Made by a program: the position numbers and the translations under genes. From NCBI GenBank assembly GCA_002415785.1, contig DIAJ01000009.1:31820-95819 (forward strand): a DNA stretch of 64,000 nucleotides, read 5' to 3'. Source of the DNA: Flavobacteriales bacterium UBA5081. Lineage in GTDB: Bacteria > Bacteroidota > Bacteroidia > Flavobacteriales_E > Vicingaceae. A model generated the notes under the pieces. It saw only the letters and a program-made list of their open reading frames with translations, was not told where the DNA came from and did no database searches. Below, piece after piece: positions 25,959-35,717 of this stretch (within the stretch, counting starts at the first letter, position 1; every line of letters starts with the position of its first letter).

Positions 25959-27947
25959 TTATATTGGGAATTGTGAGCGGTTAATACTAGCGTCAAGCTG
26001 TTTTGCTTGATCAAATTCAGTTTTGGCTTTTTCTAACTGACCAAGGTAATAATAACTTAGTCCTAAATCAATGTGAACTTTAGCAACATTGGGTTGGATC
26101 TTAGCTGCTTGCTCTAAAACTTCAACAGCCGAAGCATAATTTCCTTGTAGTCCGTAAACTGTGCCCATATTACTCAATAGCTCATAAGAATTGGGCGCAA
26201 TCTTAAGACCTTGTTGAAAAATATCCAAGGCTTTGTTTAAATCATTTTTTTGCTGACCATACAACCTTCCTAAGTACAGGTAGTTTTTCTCTCTTGCCGG
26301 ATTGTAATTAATCAATTGACTGTAGGCTTGAATATTGTAATCTACATTTTTATTTTGCCTCAAAATAACATCAATGTTTTTCCAAGCATTTTCATTTTCA
26401 GCGTTTATGGATAAAATTCTTTGATAATAAGGCATTGCCTTGGAGGCATCCTGATAAAACTCCCATTGAGCATTTCCCATTAGCAAAAGTGCATCAACGT
26501 ATTCAGGATAAATCTCAACAGCTCTACTTAAATGATAAATACTTCTTTCTAATAATTCGTTTTTTTCTCTAAAGTTAGTTGCTTCTTGTGCTTTTTCTAG
26601 GAGTTGTCCGCCGGCCATTACATTGCTTTTAGCTCCATTTTTTGAAATAAATGCGTCATTCGTAGCGAGGGTGAAATTGTTCTTCCAAACGGGATTTCGA
26701 CTGATGGTTTTTAGGCTGTATAAGCTCAAAATGATTATTGTAGAAATGACAATTGCTGAATTCGTTTTTGATTTATTCTCAACAAAGAGAGGTGCAAATT
26801 TTAATAGATAGTAGCTCAGAATCAAAGTGAAACCTAAAGAGGAGACGTAAATAAAACGTTCATTCATAAATGCTCCAATAGGGAACAATAGGTTAGAGGC
26901 AATGCTTAAGGTGATTCCAAAAAGTAAAATCGCAAAAGCGTAAAGTTTTTTATTGATGATCCCGCGGATTGAAATTACAATCAATGCGATGTAAGTGAGT
27001 AAACTTAGCAGCACCCATGGATTTGCCCAACCTACAATGGGAATGTGTTTTGGATAATAGTCAAACGTTAAAGGATGCGGAAAAAATAACAATTGTAAGT
27101 ATTTTCCCAAGGTGAAAACAATGGTGGCGTACTTTTCAGCGATAGTTGACTCTAAAAATGGATCATTCATCAAATTATCAGCTACATTGGAAATTCCACC
27201 GCCAACCACACTGTAGCGAATATAAAACCAAACCACTGCCGTAAGTAACAACAAAGCTAACGGGCTAATTGATTTTTTCCAGTACTTATTTCTAAAAAAG
27301 TAAACAACTAAAGGAAAAATAGCCAACCAGGTAATTGCATTTTCTTTGGCCAATAATGATAGAAAGTAGAATCCAACAAGAGCGAATAAGTAGATTGCCT
27401 TTTGATTCGATAGGTACTTTATAAAAAAGATTAAGGCGATGAGAAGTAATGAAAAAGCCATTATTTCATCTCTTCCTTTAATGTTTGCCACTACTTCGGT
27501 GTGAACGGGGTGAAAAAACCAAAACAAAGCAGCCAGAATGGGGAGAAGCCGATAGTTCTTACTTAGTTGATTTTGAAAAAGTAGCTTTAAAGCATAATAG
27601 AGTAAAAAACCATTAAATATGTACCACAACACATTCATTAAGTGGTAGAATGTTGGGTTTAATTCAAAAAACTCGTACTCAATATTGAACATTACCATGG
27701 ATAGCGGTCGGTAACGACCTCCGGAGACGAGTTCTTTTTTTTGTCCATAAAAACCGACAAATTGGTCATTGCTCAGCTGCTTCCAAATACCTGAAAAGCC
27801 TTCTTTCGTAAAGTCATTTTGAGTGATGACAATTGCATCGTCAAGAGCAAACTCATGCGTTAATGTATTGCCATAAAGTAAAAAGCCGCAAACAATAAAT
27901 AACAGCAGGGCTTTTTTAAGACTAATGTTTGATAAGGTTGAAATCAC
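25959..27947 (-). CDS. Polytopic membrane protein with C-terminal TPRs (TMTC / GT-C-like)
   Basis: A 662-residue protein. Residues 10-430 hold about ten or more membrane helices, and residues 440-660 are tetratricopeptide repeats ('AWKNIDVILRQNKN', 'YLYLGRLYGQQKNDLNKALD'). The first loop 'LTHEFALDDAIVITQNDFT' has the paired Asp typical of TMTC and related GT-C glycosyltransferases, which transfer sugars from polyprenyl phosphate to exported proteins. A protein glycosylation role is therefore plausible but unproven. The start is GTG 27947. The minus-strand sequence TAATTTAG just upstream is close to a -7 box. Confidence 0.83.
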   Translation of the reverse strand: MISTLSNISLKKALLLFIVCGFLLYGNTLTHEFALDDAIVITQNDFTKEGFSGIWKQLSNDQFVGFYGQKKELVSGGRYRPLSMVMFNIEYEFFELNPTFYHLMNVLWYIFNGFLLYYALKLLFQNQLSKNYRLLPILAALFWFFHPVHTEVVANIKGRDEIMAFSLLLIALIFFIKYLSNQKAIYLFALVGFYFLSLLAKENAITWLAIFPLVVYFFRNKYWKKSISPLALLLLTAVVWFYIRYSVVGGGISNVADNLMNDPFLESTIAEKYATIVFTLGKYLQLLFFPHPLTFDYYPKHIPIVGWANPWVLLSLLTYIALIVISIRGIINKKLYAFAILLFGITLSIASNLLFPIGAFMNERFIYVSSLGFTLILSYYLLKFAPLFVENKSKTNSAIVISTIIILSLYSLKTISRNPVWKNNFTLATNDAFISKNGAKSNVMAGGQLLEKAQEATNFREKNELLERSIYHLSRAVEIYPEYVDALLLMGNAQWEFYQDASKAMPYYQRILSINAENENAWKNIDVILRQNKNVDYNIQAYSQLINYNPAREKNYLYLGRLYGQQKNDLNKALDIFQQGLKIAPNSYELLSNMGTVYGLQGNYASAVEVLEQAAKIQPNVAKVHIDLGLSYYYLGQLEKAKTEFDQAKQLDASINRSQFPI

Positions 27948-28026
27948 GGCTCTAAATTATAAAATGCAAAAGAAACATTTCGGAATTTATTCGAATTATA
28001 ATTTCACTTTACATTAATTTCGCCTT

Positions 28027-28851
28027 ATGGAATTAAGAAGCTACGAAGGAAACTTACATAAAATGCCAACGGAATATGCTAATCCGGTAAAGTATAAATT
28101 GGTATTTGGAGAGACTGATATTGACATGAATGCCGCAGTTGGCAAATTTGTCAGAATGGAATACAGTGGTGTCATTAATTGTATTCGCTGTGGAAGAAAA
28201 ACGTCAAAATCTTTTGCGCAAGGCTTTTGTTTTCCCTGCTTTAGAGATGCACCCGAAAACTCTGAATGTATTATTCGACCTGAGCTTTGTCATGCACATT
28301 TGCCCATTGAAGAAATGAGTGCTCGTGACCCGCAGTGGGAAAAAGATAATCACGACCAACCACATGTAGTTTATGTGGTAATAAATTCAGGAATTAAGGT
28401 AGGAGTAACTAGAGCCACTCAGGTTCCTTATCGATGGATTGATCAAGGGGCTTGGAAAGCTATAAAGTTAGCAGAAACCCCGGATCGTTATACAGCTGGA
28501 ATTATTGAAGTGGAGTTAAAGAAGTTTGCCTCAGACAAAACAGCTTGGCAAAGAATGCTAAAAAATGAGTTAGCAGATGAGGTTGAAGTTGTGAAAACCA
28601 AAAATAAACTACAGGAGTTGATGGACGATAAATTCAACCAATACGATAGTTCTGATGATAAAATTTATGAATTCAATTATCCGGTAATAGAGTATCCCAC
28701 AAAAGTAAAAAGCCACAACTTAGATAAAAGTCCTATTTTAGAAGGTAAGTTGATGGGAATTAAAGGTCAATACCTTATTTTTGAGGGTGGAATAGTAATT
28801 AATATCCGAAAGTATGGAGGGTATTTCGTTAAATTAGAAATTGAATCTTAG
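28027..28851 (+). CDS. DUF2797 domain-containing protein
   Basis: A 274-residue cytoplasmic protein matching DUF2797 over nearly its full length. A cysteine cluster near residue 55 (C-I-R-C-G-R-K-T and then 'GFCFPCF') looks like a metal-binding site, followed by 'CHAHLPIEEMSARDPQWE' and 'GIKVGVTRATQVPYRWIDQ', the best-conserved block. The function of the family is not known. Its TAG stop is directly followed by the ATG of the lipoprotein gene, so the two are probably one unit. It is divergent from the TMTC-like gene. Confidence 0.88.
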   Translation: MELRSYEGNLHKMPTEYANPVKYKLVFGETDIDMNAAVGKFVRMEYSGVINCIRCGRKTSKSFAQGFCFPCFRDAPENSECIIRPELCHAHLPIEEMSARDPQWEKDNHDQPHVVYVVINSGIKVGVTRATQVPYRWIDQGAWKAIKLAETPDRYTAGIIEVELKKFASDKTAWQRMLKNELADEVEVVKTKNKLQELMDDKFNQYDSSDDKIYEFNYPVIEYPTKVKSHNLDKSPILEGKLMGIKGQYLIFEGGIVINIRKYGGYFVKLEIES

Positions 28852-29703
28852 ATGCTTTTTACAACTAATCAATTATTTAAATTACTCCCTTTAGCGAGTT
28901 TAGCTCTCATTCTTAGTTCTTGTAGTTCCTATAAGCCCGGCTATATTAATAGTCCCACTTTTGAAAAGAAAAATGACTTGTTTGTCAACCTAAGTGCCGG
29001 GAGTCAATTAGGGGCAAACGTTTCCTATTCTCCATTAAACAATTGGGGTATTTTACTGAATGGAAGCACCGGCTTGTGGAATGAGGTTAGGAGTGAAAGT
29101 TCAGCTTTTGTAAATCAGGATAAAGAGTTTACAGATAAATTTAGATTTCAAAATTACTTTTATGAATTAGCAACCGGAGTTTATACTCCAATTGGCAAAG
29201 CTTTTTACATTGATTTTTACGCCGGTTATGGTATGGGAGCTTCTGGAAAAGGGTTGTGGAGGTTTCATCCTGACGATGCGTGGTTTGGACAAGAATTGGT
29301 AGCATTTAAGGCAGATTACTCAAATGTATTTTTACAAAGTACTTTAAAATTTATTCTGGCTGATGATTTGCGCTTTAATTTAAGTGGTAGAATGAATATA
29401 TTAAACTACAAGGACTTTAATTATATCTATGGAAGTCCGCCGGATAACAATCCTAACCGAGACAACTGGCCTTTACCACCTCAAAATGAAATTAACAGCT
29501 ATTTTGATTTTAATCAGCAAACGGCTTATCAAGTAGGGCTTGGTTTAGAGGGTGATGCAAAGTACTTTGTAATAAATGCACAACTACAGTTTGGTATCGA
29601 AGCTTATGACATAAGTAATGAAGATAGTTATTTTTCAGTAAGACCCTTTAGTGTTTTTCTAGGAATAGCAATGCCGATACATCGTTGGGGGAGGAAGGAT
29701 TAA
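28852..29703 (+). CDS. Outer-membrane beta-barrel-like lipoprotein
   Basis: A 283-residue protein with a lipoprotein signal ('LASLALILSSC', Cys at about residue 24). The mature part alternates polar and hydrophobic residues in strands ('LFVNLSAGSQLGANVSY', 'FYIDFYAGYGMGASGKG') and ends in a hydrophobic/aromatic C-terminal strand. This fits an outer-membrane beta-barrel-like protein of no named family. It follows the DUF2797 gene without a gap and overlaps the convergent PorP gene by 4 nt. Confidence 0.78.
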   Translation: MLFTTNQLFKLLPLASLALILSSCSSYKPGYINSPTFEKKNDLFVNLSAGSQLGANVSYSPLNNWGILLNGSTGLWNEVRSESSAFVNQDKEFTDKFRFQNYFYELATGVYTPIGKAFYIDFYAGYGMGASGKGLWRFHPDDAWFGQELVAFKADYSNVFLQSTLKFILADDLRFNLSGRMNILNYKDFNYIYGSPPDNNPNRDNWPLPPQNEINSYFDFNQQTAYQVGLGLEGDAKYFVINAQLQFGIEAYDISNEDSYFSVRPFSVFLGIAMPIHRWGRKD

Positions 29704-30710
29704 AACTTAGCGCAAGGAACCATAAATCTTCTTCTTCTTCGTTTTTTTCGTTTGTTTGCATATTCGTAAACAATTGAAATTTCGTGAGAACCTCCTGTGT
29801 TAGACATTAGTTTAGAGATTGTAATGTCGTAACTGTAACCTATTCGCCAGTCCTTTGTTTTTACACCAACTAGTAATACTATTGCATCGTTATTTGAGTA
29901 ACCGGCTTTATAACTCTTAAATCCGGGGATGCCTCTATACCACATTCCAAAAACCATAGGATAATCCTCATAGTAACCACCTATGTCTAATTGATCCCAT
30001 TTTCCTTGAGATTTATAATGAGCAATTAGCCTAAGGTTAGAGGGTCGATGTCTTCTCCCTCCACTACTATTGACTTCAAAGTTCCATCCACCATGAATTG
30101 ATAATTTTAGAGGAAGTGAAGCTTCTGAATCAATTAACCCATAGCTTGGTTGTGTTAAGTGATCGATAGCAAATCCCGCCCAGTATTTTTCTTTGTGAGC
30201 TAATACTGCTCCCACGCCAAAATCTACATAACTTACGCCTTCTTGCAACTGCTCCAAAGTACTTGCTGCTCCTCCTCTTGCAATTTGATCGGCAAAAACC
30301 AATTTTGACTGATTAACACTTCTCTGAGCATAAGAAACTTTTATTCCCGGTCGAAAGCCAATAAGTCGAGAAAACTGTAAGTGTGTAGCAAATAGTCCGC
30401 TAAATTCAGTAAAGCTTAATCCTCCGCTACCTGCTTGGTCGTATGTTGCTAGAAAACCTGTACCAATACTTGCTTCCTCAATATTGTAATCAAATCCGGC
30501 AGTGTAGGAGTTGAATCCGCCGGGAATGCTCGGCCATTGATTACGGTAAGTAGTGGCAAAGCGCATCTGTGTCGTATTACCGGTAAAGCCCGGATTTAAA
30601 TAAAGGGAATTGGCATAAAACTGAGAAAATTGAGGATCCTGGGCATTTCCTTCTAGAAAGAGAAAGCTGAATAAAAGTAAACTAATAAATCTCCAAAACC
30701 GTGTCCTCAT
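29700..30710 (-). CDS. PorP/SprF family T9SS outer-membrane protein
   Basis: A 336-residue beta-barrel protein with signal peptide and the family opening 'QFSQFYANSLYLNPGFTG' after cleavage. 'TYRNQWPSIPGG' and repeated strand motifs ('GFDYNIEEASIGTGF', 'GYSYDITISKLMSNTGGSHEI') confirm PorP/SprF. These proteins work with type B cargo: in Flavobacterium, SprF is required for secretion of SprB. It lies 14 nt downstream of the SprB-repeat gene on the same strand, the classical cargo-partner pairing. A basic tail (KKRRRRRR) ends the protein. Confidence 0.92.
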   Translation of the reverse strand: MRTRFWRFISLLLFSFLFLEGNAQDPQFSQFYANSLYLNPGFTGNTTQMRFATTYRNQWPSIPGGFNSYTAGFDYNIEEASIGTGFLATYDQAGSGGLSFTEFSGLFATHLQFSRLIGFRPGIKVSYAQRSVNQSKLVFADQIARGGAASTLEQLQEGVSYVDFGVGAVLAHKEKYWAGFAIDHLTQPSYGLIDSEASLPLKLSIHGGWNFEVNSSGGRRHRPSNLRLIAHYKSQGKWDQLDIGGYYEDYPMVFGMWYRGIPGFKSYKAGYSNNDAIVLLVGVKTKDWRIGYSYDITISKLMSNTGGSHEISIVYEYANKRKKRRRRRFMVPCAKF

Positions 30711-30724
30711 TCTCCTTTTACTCT

Positions 30725-33700
30725 TTACCTAAATAGTGTTAAGTCACCTGCTTTTGTTGTAACAGAACCATCTGTCCATTTTATTTCTACTTTGTAAACA
30801 TAAACATCTTGTTGACAAATTTCTCCTTTATAATATCCGTCCCAACCTTTATTAATGTCAAAAGTTTCAAAAATTAATTCGCCCCAACGATTAAATATCA
30901 TCATATGAAATTCTTGAACATACTCTGCAAATACAAAGAAAATATCATTATTCAATGCATTAGGGTTGTATGATCCATCCGAAGGACCATTAGGGTTTGG
31001 AGTAAAAGCATTGGGAATATCGTATTCAAAAACAGGTTTAATTCTTACATACTTTGTTATTGAGTCAGTACAGCCATAACTATTTTCAATATATAAGCTT
31101 ACCTCATATTTTCCAGTATCCGGATAAGTGACGGATGGATTATTGCTTAATGAATCCTCAGCGGGAACATCAAATACCCACCTAAATTGACTTGCACCTG
31201 ATGATGTATTTTGAAAGTTTATCAATGGGTTTTCGATATCTGCTTCAGGTGGACTGACTGTAAAATCTGCAGTAGGGCTTGGGTTAACAATAACTTGACC
31301 GCTATTTGCACTGCTCTCACTTTTACAACCGTGATTAGAAGTAACACTTAACTTAACTCGATAAGTGCCCGGATCCCTATAGATATAAGAGACAGTTCTG
31401 TTAATGCTGGAATTCCCATCTCCAAACTCCCACAAATAAGTAAAATTGCTACCGGGCGGATTTAAACTATCCGTAAAAAGCATTTCAACAGGTGAACAAC
31501 CTTCTGCAATTTGTTGAGGTAAATTTATTGTTGGGTAATCATAAACATTTACTGTAACGGAGTCAGAGCGAACTGCACCACAACGGTCAACAACGGTTAA
31601 AATATAGGTTTGTGTATTCTGAGGGCTTACTTGAAAGGAACTTAATCCGTTGCCGCCTCTATTCCAACTGTAAGTATACGGTCCTAAAGTTCCATTGTGT
31701 GTTGCCGAAATTGTTGTTGATTCACCTCTACAGACATCACCGGATTTTTCTACCTTTAATGTGTCTGTATTTAAGTTTCTAACATAAATTGTTACTGAGT
31801 CTCTGTTACCTCTACAACCTTTTGAATCTGTAACTTCTACAGAATAGGTAGTGGTTGAATTAATAGAGATATTCTTTGATTGTCCGCTTCCTAAGCCATT
31901 TGACCAATTATAAGTGTAGTTCCCATTTCCTCCACTTGCAGTTGCTGATATAGTGTAGTTACTGCCGGCACAAATAGTGTCATTTCCACTCGCGCTCAGT
32001 GTTATAGGGTCTGGCTCAGTTATGTTGAAAATACTGTCAATTCTACAACCATTGTTGTCCGTTATTGTTAGCCCATAGTTTCCTTTACTTAAGCCTGCGG
32101 TTGAAGAGTCTGTCGTATTTGTTGACCAATTGTAGGTATATGGTCTTGTTCCTCCGGTCGGACTTACGCTTATTTGTCCATCATTTCCATTGTAACAAGA
32201 TACCGGACGAATAGTAGCATTTAAACTTAATGGGTTGGGCTCATTTATAATTGCTATAGCCGTGTTTGTACATCCATTTGCATCAGTTACTGTTACTGTG
32301 TAATTTCCTTCGCTGAGGTTATTTTCTGCAGCAGAGGAATTATTAGAAGGCCATAAATAGCTGTAAGGAGCAGTTCCTCCATTGGCTGAAGCTACAGCAA
32401 AGCCATCGCTTCCTCCAAAACAACTAACGTCGGTACTTAAATTAATATTGGCAAATAACTGACTTGGTTGACTTATTTGAACACTAACGGTATCTGAACA
32501 ACCATTTGCATCGCTGATGGTTACTCTGTAATTTCCTTGATTTAAGTTGCTAATGGTTGAGCTGCTTTCATTTGTAGACCAATTGTATGTATATGGAGCA
32601 GTTCCTCCATTAGCAGTAGCTGTAGCAGAACCGTCACTGCCACCAAAGCAGGAGACATTTGTAAAGCTACTCATGTTTGCAACAAGTTGATTAGGTTGAT
32701 TGATGGTGACCATAGAAATATCTGTACAACCATTTGCATCGGTAACGGTAACAATATAGCTTCCTTGAGCTAGGTTGTTTTCAGTAGCATTTGTTCCGCT
32801 TGAAGGCCAGCTGTATGTATAAGGAGAGGTGCCTCCGTTAGCTAAAGCAGTAGCAGAACCATCACTTCCGCCAAAGCAAGAAACATCAGTAGAACTGCCG
32901 ATTGAAGCAATCAATTGAGTGGGCTCGTTGATCGTGACCAATGAAGTGTCTGTACAACCATTTGCATCGGTAACGGTAACAATATAACTGCCTTGAGCTA
33001 AGTTGTTTTCAGTAGCATTTGTTCCGTTTGACGGCCAACTGAAAGTGTAAGGTGAAGTTCCTCCTGTAGCCGAAGCAGTGGCAGAACCATCACTTCCTCC
33101 AAAACAGGAGGCGTCGCTTGATGCACTAATTGAAGCAACTAATGCTTGTGGTTCCGTGATTGTTGCAGTAATTGTATCCGTACAGCCATTATTGTCTGTT
33201 ACAGTAACTGTATAACTACCTACTGAAAGGCTATCAGCGATTGCAGTGTTTTGATTTCCTGCATTAGCATCCCACAAATAGGTGAAAGGAGGACTTCCAT
33301 TAGTAACAGTAACGGTTGACGTTCCATCACTCCCTCCAAGGCAAGAAACATTTGTTGAATTTAGACTAAGCGAAGCATCAAATGAAGCAAATTGGATGTT
33401 AATAGTATCAGTCGCTGCAGGACATGTCCCATTACCCGTTGTAGTTAAGTAAAGTTGAATGGAGCCTGAGTTTATTTCAGTTTGAGTAGGTGTGTAAGTG
33501 GTATTTAGAGAAGTGTCTGTTGGTGAGAAAGTTCCATTTCCTCCGCTCCAAATTCCACCGGCAGCTGCCGTAACCAATCCATTTAGTTGGATAGGTAAAT
33601 TTTGCAAACAGACTGTTTGATCTGTTCCTGCATCAGCGGTAATGGGGTTTAAAAACTCTGTTACTGTAACTGTATCATAGGTTGGAGGACAACCGGTATT

Positions 33701-34591
33701 GTCTGAAAGGGTGACGTAATAGGTGCCCACGCCAACTTGTATGGAGTCAGTAGTTTCATTGGTACTCCAACTAATATTGTAAGGTGGTGCTCCGCCGGAA
33801 GCATCTGCTCGAATCCAAGTGTTAGATTGTCCAAAACAAACGGTTGGGTTTTCAGGCAGAATATCCACATTTAAGGTGCTGTAAAAATTTACTCTAACTG
33901 TATCGCAATACGGAGAAGCTTCGCAGCCTCCTAAAGGGACACCACATACTTCAAAGTCAATGTAGGGTGGGTAACCATTTCCGCCTGTTACAATGGTGGT
34001 TGGACAGTCGAATTTACAACTTAAACTTGTATCATAGCTGCCTCTTGCACCGGGAAAAACAGAAGTCCATACAATCGAAGTGTCTTCAAAACCACTTGAA
34101 GTAAGCGTATCAATACAACCATCGCTTACTGCTAAATCCGGCCCGGCATCTGGCTCTGAAATCGATTGAATACAGTATAAGTTAGAATTATTCCCCGGTT
34201 TACAAAATGTGATGTTGTGAGGTCCCGGACCACTTAAACAAAGCACATTTCCAACTGCAGTTTGTGGACCACAGTCTACTTGATAAAAAAGTGCACCGCT
34301 TGGCAGAGCTCCATCACAAACATCGAAAATAATCCCTTGAGCGGCAGAGTCTAGAGTAAGAGAGAATTCTACACAGTTGCCCGAAGGTCCACAACAAGTA
34401 TCTTGTCTTACAATCCAAGAACTCACCCAAGCAGAATCCGGATTTCCACTTAAATCAACGATAAAACTTGGAGTGCTAGGACCACATTGAGAAATGCTTT
34501 GATTGCTTAAAAACAGAAGTATAGTTGAAAGTAATATCGATAAAAGAAGACTTTTTTTCTTCAGATTTAAAAGCCATTTTGTTGCTACCAT
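30725..34591 (-). CDS. SprB-repeat T9SS type B cargo protein (surface adhesin-like)
   Basis: A 1288-residue secreted protein. It has a signal peptide (about 1-34) and a Cys-rich N-terminal part. About six SprB repeats follow (about residues 400-850), each opening like VSCFGGSDGSATA and closing like TVTVTDANGCTDT, with a 76-residue period for the central ones. Ig/PKD-like domains ('YLWEFGDGNSS') come next, and the last 95 residues are a gliding-motility-associated C-terminal domain ('IFNRWGELIFETFDINKGWD'), the type B sorting signal. It is likely a cell-surface adhesin. The repeats are also nearly identical in DNA (228-bp period, 32.4-33.3 kb), so the copy number may vary. Its partner PorP/SprF gene follows. 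Confidence 0.93.
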   Translation of the reverse strand: MVATKWLLNLKKKSLLLSILLSTILLFLSNQSISQCGPSTPSFIVDLSGNPDSAWVSSWIVRQDTCCGPSGNCVEFSLTLDSAAQGIIFDVCDGALPSGALFYQVDCGPQTAVGNVLCLSGPGPHNITFCKPGNNSNLYCIQSISEPDAGPDLAVSDGCIDTLTSSGFEDTSIVWTSVFPGARGSYDTSLSCKFDCPTTIVTGGNGYPPYIDFEVCGVPLGGCEASPYCDTVRVNFYSTLNVDILPENPTVCFGQSNTWIRADASGGAPPYNISWSTNETTDSIQVGVGTYYVTLSDNTGCPPTYDTVTVTEFLNPITADAGTDQTVCLQNLPIQLNGLVTAAAGGIWSGGNGTFSPTDTSLNTTYTPTQTEINSGSIQLYLTTTGNGTCPAATDTINIQFASFDASLSLNSTNVSCLGGSDGTSTVTVTNGSPPFTYLWDANAGNQNTAIADSLSVGSYTVTVTDNNGCTDTITATITEPQALVASISASSDASCFGGSDGSATASATGGTSPYTFSWPSNGTNATENNLAQGSYIVTVTDANGCTDTSLVTINEPTQLIASIGSSTDVSCFGGSDGSATALANGGTSPYTYSWPSSGTNATENNLAQGSYIVTVTDANGCTDISMVTINQPNQLVANMSSFTNVSCFGGSDGSATATANGGTAPYTYNWSTNESSSTISNLNQGNYRVTISDANGCSDTVSVQISQPSQLFANINLSTDVSCFGGSDGFAVASANGGTAPYSYLWPSNNSSAAENNLSEGNYTVTVTDANGCTNTAIAIINEPNPLSLNATIRPVSCYNGNDGQISVSPTGGTRPYTYNWSTNTTDSSTAGLSKGNYGLTITDNNGCRIDSIFNITEPDPITLSASGNDTICAGSNYTISATASGGNGNYTYNWSNGLGSGQSKNISINSTTTYSVEVTDSKGCRGNRDSVTIYVRNLNTDTLKVEKSGDVCRGESTTISATHNGTLGPYTYSWNRGGNGLSSFQVSPQNTQTYILTVVDRCGAVRSDSVTVNVYDYPTINLPQQIAEGCSPVEMLFTDSLNPPGSNFTYLWEFGDGNSSINRTVSYIYRDPGTYRVKLSVTSNHGCKSESSANSGQVIVNPSPTADFTVSPPEADIENPLINFQNTSSGASQFRWVFDVPAEDSLSNNPSVTYPDTGKYEVSLYIENSYGCTDSITKYVRIKPVFEYDIPNAFTPNPNGPSDGSYNPNALNNDIFFVFAEYVQEFHMMIFNRWGELIFETFDINKGWDGYYKGEICQQDVYVYKVEIKWTDGSVTTKAGDLTLFR
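32390..33360 (-). repeat. Tandem DNA repeats coding the SprB repeats (228-bp period)
   Basis: Matching anchors at 32625, 32853 and 33081 are exactly 228 bp apart and carry nearly the same sequence (gcagaacc followed by the GGSDGS codons). The flanking repeats are more diverged. They are prone to slippage or recombination. Confidence 0.8.
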
Positions 34592-34644
34592 CTTCTAGTT
34601 ATGCTTGGTTGATTAAAGTCCTACGATATTGCTAAAATAAGGTT

Positions 34645-35661
34645 TTAAGGCGACTTTACTACTTTTTCAAAACGCTCAAGCATTTTATCATTTATATCCA
34701 AATGAGTTACCAAGCGAATTTTTTGCTCGCCCATTGCACCAACTAAAATGTTTTGTTCTTTCATCTTTTGGATAAATTCATCTGTTGGAAATGATGTGTT
34801 TAATTTAAAGATTAAGATGTTACTTTGAGGTTTAGTAACTTCTTCAACAAAGGCACATTTTTCCATAATTTGAGCAAGGAATTTTGCTTTTTGGTGGTCT
34901 ACTTTAAGTCGTTCAATGTTATTATCCAAAGCAAAAATTCCTGCAGCGGCTAAATAACCGGCTTGTCGCATACCGCCGCCCATAATTTTGCGAATTCTCC
35001 TAGCTTGTTTTATAAACTTTGTTGAACCAATTAACAAGGAGCCCACAGGACAACCTAGTCCTTTTGACAAACAGAGCGAAATACTGTCAAAGTATTGACC
35101 GATTTTTTTTTCGGAAGTGTTTGTTTCTATTAATGCATTATACAATCTAGCTCCATCGAGGTGAAGCGGAAGATTGTTTTCTTTGCAAAACTGACTGATT
35201 CGCTTGATTTCATTAAAGTCCCAAATTGTCCCACCGGCTTTGTTGCAAGTGTTTTCTATTGCTACTAATTGAGTGGGCGGAAAGTGAACATCGTCCGCAT
35301 TGATTTCTGCCTTTAATTGCTCTACCGTAAACTGACCTTTATCGCCTTTAATTAGTCGACTGGACAAACCGGAGTTAAAGGCTATACCACCTCCTTCATA
35401 TCGGTAGACATGAGCAGATTCTTCACAAATGACCTCTCCCGGAGCATTGGTGTGTACCTTTATGGCTATCTGGTTAGTCATGGTGCCGGAAGGACAAAAT
35501 AGTGCCGCCTCATGTCCAAAAATACTTGCTACTTTTTCCTCTAATTCAATAACTGTAAGGTCGTCTCCCCATACATCATCACCAACTTTAGCTTCAAACA
35601 TAGCTTGCAACATTTCTTTAGTTGGTTTTGTAACCGTATCACTTCTTAAGTCAATTAACAT
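34645..35661 (-). CDS. Low-specificity L-threonine aldolase (GntG-type PLP enzyme)
   Basis: This enzyme cleaves threonine or allo-threonine to glycine and acetaldehyde. The 338-residue protein begins with 'MLIDLRSDTVTKPTKEML', the family signature. It has 'LHLDGARLYNALI' for the cofactor aspartate and the PLP lysine in 'SLCLSKGLGCPVGSLLIG' (about residue 197). 'RRIRKIMGGGMRQAGYLAAA' is also typical. It lies between the surface-protein genes, divergent from the outer-membrane protein gene, and no functional link to them is evident. Confidence 0.93.
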   Translation of the reverse strand: MLIDLRSDTVTKPTKEMLQAMFEAKVGDDVWGDDLTVIELEEKVASIFGHEAALFCPSGTMTNQIAIKVHTNAPGEVICEESAHVYRYEGGGIAFNSGLSSRLIKGDKGQFTVEQLKAEINADDVHFPPTQLVAIENTCNKAGGTIWDFNEIKRISQFCKENNLPLHLDGARLYNALIETNTSEKKIGQYFDSISLCLSKGLGCPVGSLLIGSTKFIKQARRIRKIMGGGMRQAGYLAAAGIFALDNNIERLKVDHQKAKFLAQIMEKCAFVEEVTKPQSNILIFKLNTSFPTDEFIQKMKEQNILVGAMGEQKIRLVTHLDINDKMLERFEKVVKSP

Positions 35662-35680
35662 AAATACCTTAGTGTTTGTG

Positions 35681-35688
35681 TAACTTTG
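35681..35688 (+). promoter_or_regulatory. -7 promoter box for the outer-membrane protein gene
   Basis: TAACTTTG matches TAnnTTTG and ends 29 nt before the ATG at 35718. It makes the upstream in-frame start unlikely, since that would begin before the box. Confidence 0.5.
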
Positions 35689-35717
35689 TCGCTTTTAATT
35701 GTAAAATTAAGATTCTA

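Noticed and set aside
32390..33360. Regular repeats at about 32.4-33.4 kb as a possible CRISPR array
   Set aside because: The period is 228 bp, the repeats lie in frame within a secreted protein gene, and they encode SprB repeats. There are no short spacers and no cas genes.
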